From Patagioenas fasciata (lineage: Eukaryota; Chordata; Aves; Columbiformes; Columbidae), in assembly GCF_037038585.1 (NCBI RefSeq), contig NC_092525.1, forward strand, positions 23,084,867-23,148,866: a DNA stretch of 64,000 nucleotides, given 5' to 3'. The first letter of the stretch is position 1. Every line of letters begins with the position of its first letter. The notes beneath the pieces are model-generated. The model did no database searches. It was not told where the DNA came from and was given only the letters and a program-made list of their open reading frames with translations. The position numbers and the translations under genes were made by a program. Positions 61,606-64,000 of the stretch are shown here, one piece after another.

Positions 61606-64000
61606 TAAAGCCTACAGTGCTTCGCCAGTGTTATTTTTGGAGCACCTGACACCCCTAGAAAAGGTACAGTCACCTCCACTCCACAGCGGTACATCCTGGA
61701 GGCAGGCAGCTGTCCCTTGTACCCACTGCCACCTTCCCCAAACTGGAGCCCTCTGCGTGCCTGTTCCTCTGTGTCTCTCCAACCACTGTGAACTGGGACC
61801 TGTGATTCCTGCGGCCCCCCAACCCTTTTTCCTCCGGTCCTCTGGGCCAGCCAGGACCAGCCCAGTGCTCAGGCTCTTGGCCACACTGACCTGCTCAGGT
61901 TACCTTCCTGCAGGATGAAATGTCAGTAGGAAAACACCCATCGAGGTGTTCCCATGGCACCCCATTCCTGCTCAGGTGGCTCGATATTTCTTTTCTGAGT
62001 GTTTCAAAGGCTGGTTCCTCCCTGCAAGGTTTAGCTGAAGAGGTGACCCATGGGCCCTGGCTAGTTTTACAGAGCAGCTGGCCCACCAGTGCTCCCTCAG
62101 TCTTCAGAAGTCATTGCGGGATGGGGGCTTTCCTTTCTTCTCCTGCAATAGCTGATACCAAAATAGGTTTGAGACATAGTACCAAAGTGACTGGCTTGCA
62201 GACACCGAGACACGTTGGACTCCAAGGTGCAACCTGCTTGGGCACCACTGACCCCTCACTCCATACTCCTTTTTGCTGCTGGCACCCTGAGCGAGGACAT
62301 CATTTTGTCAGCTGCTTCCCAAAGCAAACCCTTCCTAGCCACCTTTCCACAGCTCAGGAGTGACAATGACTCACCAGAAGCAGCTCCAGGTGGGATCTGA
62401 CCTGGCCATCAGTGTGGAGACAACAGTAGCCCCATCTCAGAGCCATGCTGCTGGCTCTGCAGTTCTTGCGCCTCTCACCAGGCAGCCTCACCACCAGCTG
62501 TCCTGCCAGGGTGTTGGTGAGCTGCCCCTTGTCACCCTGTCCTTCTTCAGCAGGGCTTCACCTGTGGGAAATCCTGGTTCCTTGGAAAGCCAAGCAAGAG
62601 GGTGTGTGAGCACAGAGGTTTGCAGTTCCCCAGCCCTGTGAAAGCCATGGAAAGGGCATTGCAAGGGCTCTCAGCCCCTGAACCAGTAGGAACCGCAGCC
62701 ACTGCAGAAGATGGGGCTGTTTGTGCCCAGGAGTCACTACAGCACCCATGTGGACAGCAAGCATGTCCCTCCGATCTTCTGCTGTCACTGTATTTTAATT
62801 TGCCAGCAGGTTCTCCTTTAGAAACTGCTCTGTTCAGATCCCTTTGATGCTCCCTGCCTTATTCCCCTTCACACAGCAGGACAAATTAGTGCCCTTTCTC
62901 CCTTGGCTGGCCTGCTTTGACACAGAGGGAGTAGATACTTTTTAAAATAAGTGCTTTTGGTGGTTCCCAGGCTGTGGAGAGTGGGGCTGGCCTGCTCCCT
63001 GCCTCAGATGAAGGATGGCAGTGGGGGCACGTGCTCTCTGTATGTTACTCACTATCCATCACTCCTCTGTAGCCTGTTAGGGACAGCACGTGGTTGCTGG
63101 TGAATAGGAGAGGCAAGGCTGGAGCTCAAACTGGGTAGAAGGCTGTCTGTCCCCATACAGTTAGTTTCTAAAGCTGTTCCGTGATGAGCAATTTTTTGAA
63201 AGGTATCTTCCATCTAGCTTAGCAATAGCCAATTTCTCAAATGGATCAGCAGTACTGCATTTAGTCTATTTGTAGTCTTTAGTTTTCAATTTTTAACGTA
63301 ATTCCAATGACATAGGTTTGTGAGTGTGCTCTTTATTTTATGGAAACCATCTCCTTTCTTCCCCAGGAGCCCATACAAAGGCCGCATTCATCCCTCCCTT
63401 GTCCAGTTCTGTCTTTCTGCTGTGTTTCCTAATCGCTATGTGATGCCACATCCTGGTGGAAAAACAAAAGCCATCTATTAGAAACAATGTAAGGGTGAAA
63501 TCTGAGTTTGTTGCAGCTGTCCTTGCAGCTACTGACAGTCCTACAAGTTTGATCTCGAAATACATTTCAGCTGGAAAATTGGTAAATAAATGAGCACTGC
63601 ATATCCCTGAAATTCTGTGGTACAGGTAGAATGTTCTGAGGCTGGAATAATTCATGTTTAGTAAATATTTCTCTCCTGGAAGCCAAAACATGCAGCTAAT
63701 GTATACATTTGGCAACTGTGCTTCTGTTGAGTGTTTTGGCAATCTATTCATGTTTACATCCCTTACTCCTCACTTCCTTCCTTTGCAGTGTAGGCTCACT
63801 GTAAGCGGGGGGATAGAAGCAGCACTGCTGTCACTTAGCAACCTCAGCTGGCTTTGAGACATCAACTTTATTCCTTTCTGGATTTCCCAGCACAAAAAGA
63901 GACAGCCGTGTAACTCATTGCATGGCTTAGGTGTGAGGCTGTAGCCAGCCAGGGATGCTTTGATCTGGCCCAGCCCAAATCTCTCTTGGAGCATCAAACT
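61606..64000. other. Intergenic region downstream of METTL13
   Basis: GC-richer up to about 62.9 kb, then AT-rich. No exon, RNA gene or transposon recognised. In human the next gene on this side is DNM3, but no dynamin-like coding sequence is visible. A 137-codon minus-strand open frame at 63338-63751 shows no domain. Confidence 0.7.

Noticed and set aside
61606-64000. Expected beginning of DNM3 or another gene at the right edge
   Set aside because: No dynamin GTPase sequence or CpG island is visible; the next gene must lie beyond the window.

Overview
The window is vertebrate nuclear DNA, most likely from a bird. It holds multi-exon protein genes with GT-AG introns, three GC/CpG-rich promoter regions, compact introns, and a fragment matching the 3' tail of a CR1 retroposon, the dominant LINE of birds and other sauropsids. 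The encoded proteins are close to human proteins as I remember them. I cannot name the species.

Layout, left to right. (1) 1-31.56 kb, + strand: the 3' third of PRRC2C, with 18 coding exons, the stop codon at 29912 and a long 3' UTR. The window opens on a GTGAGT donor, so the preceding exon ends just outside it. (2) 31.6-35.0 kb: intergenic, nothing recognised. (3) 35.5-37.5 kb, - strand: complete MYOC (myocilin), three exons in only 2 kb, with a TATA box. (4) 38.0-49.2 kb, + strand: complete VAMP4, with seven coding exons and an inferred non-coding first exon. Its CpG island is shared head-to-head with MYOC. (5) 49.2-51.7 kb: intergenic. (6) 51.94-55.82 kb, + strand: complete ITPA, eight exons, including a short catalytic exon at 53002-53075. 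(7) 56.23-61.59 kb, + strand: complete METTL13 (EEF1AKNMT), eight exons, starting only about 0.4 kb after the ITPA poly(A) signal. (8) 61.6-64 kb: intergenic, no gene recognised.

The genes are not one pathway. PRRC2C is a cytoplasmic RNA-associated translation and stress-granule protein. Myocilin is a secreted olfactomedin protein. VAMP4 is a trans-Golgi/endosome R-SNARE. ITPA removes deaminated purine nucleotides. METTL13 methylates translation factor eEF1A. The block PRRC2C-MYOC-VAMP4-METTL13 matches human 1q24.3. Two departures stand out: ITPA (human 20p13) lies between VAMP4 and METTL13, and VAMP4 points the opposite way from my recollection of human, which creates the close MYOC/VAMP4 divergent promoter.

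I found no new biological system. The points most worth checking are this local rearrangement, the apparent loss of a 79-codon PRRC2C exon (with a possible stub of it), the very compact MYOC, and several promoter and splice-site peculiarities. All exon boundaries were read by eye from splice signals and reading-frame continuity. Comparisons with human proteins are from memory, not from a search.
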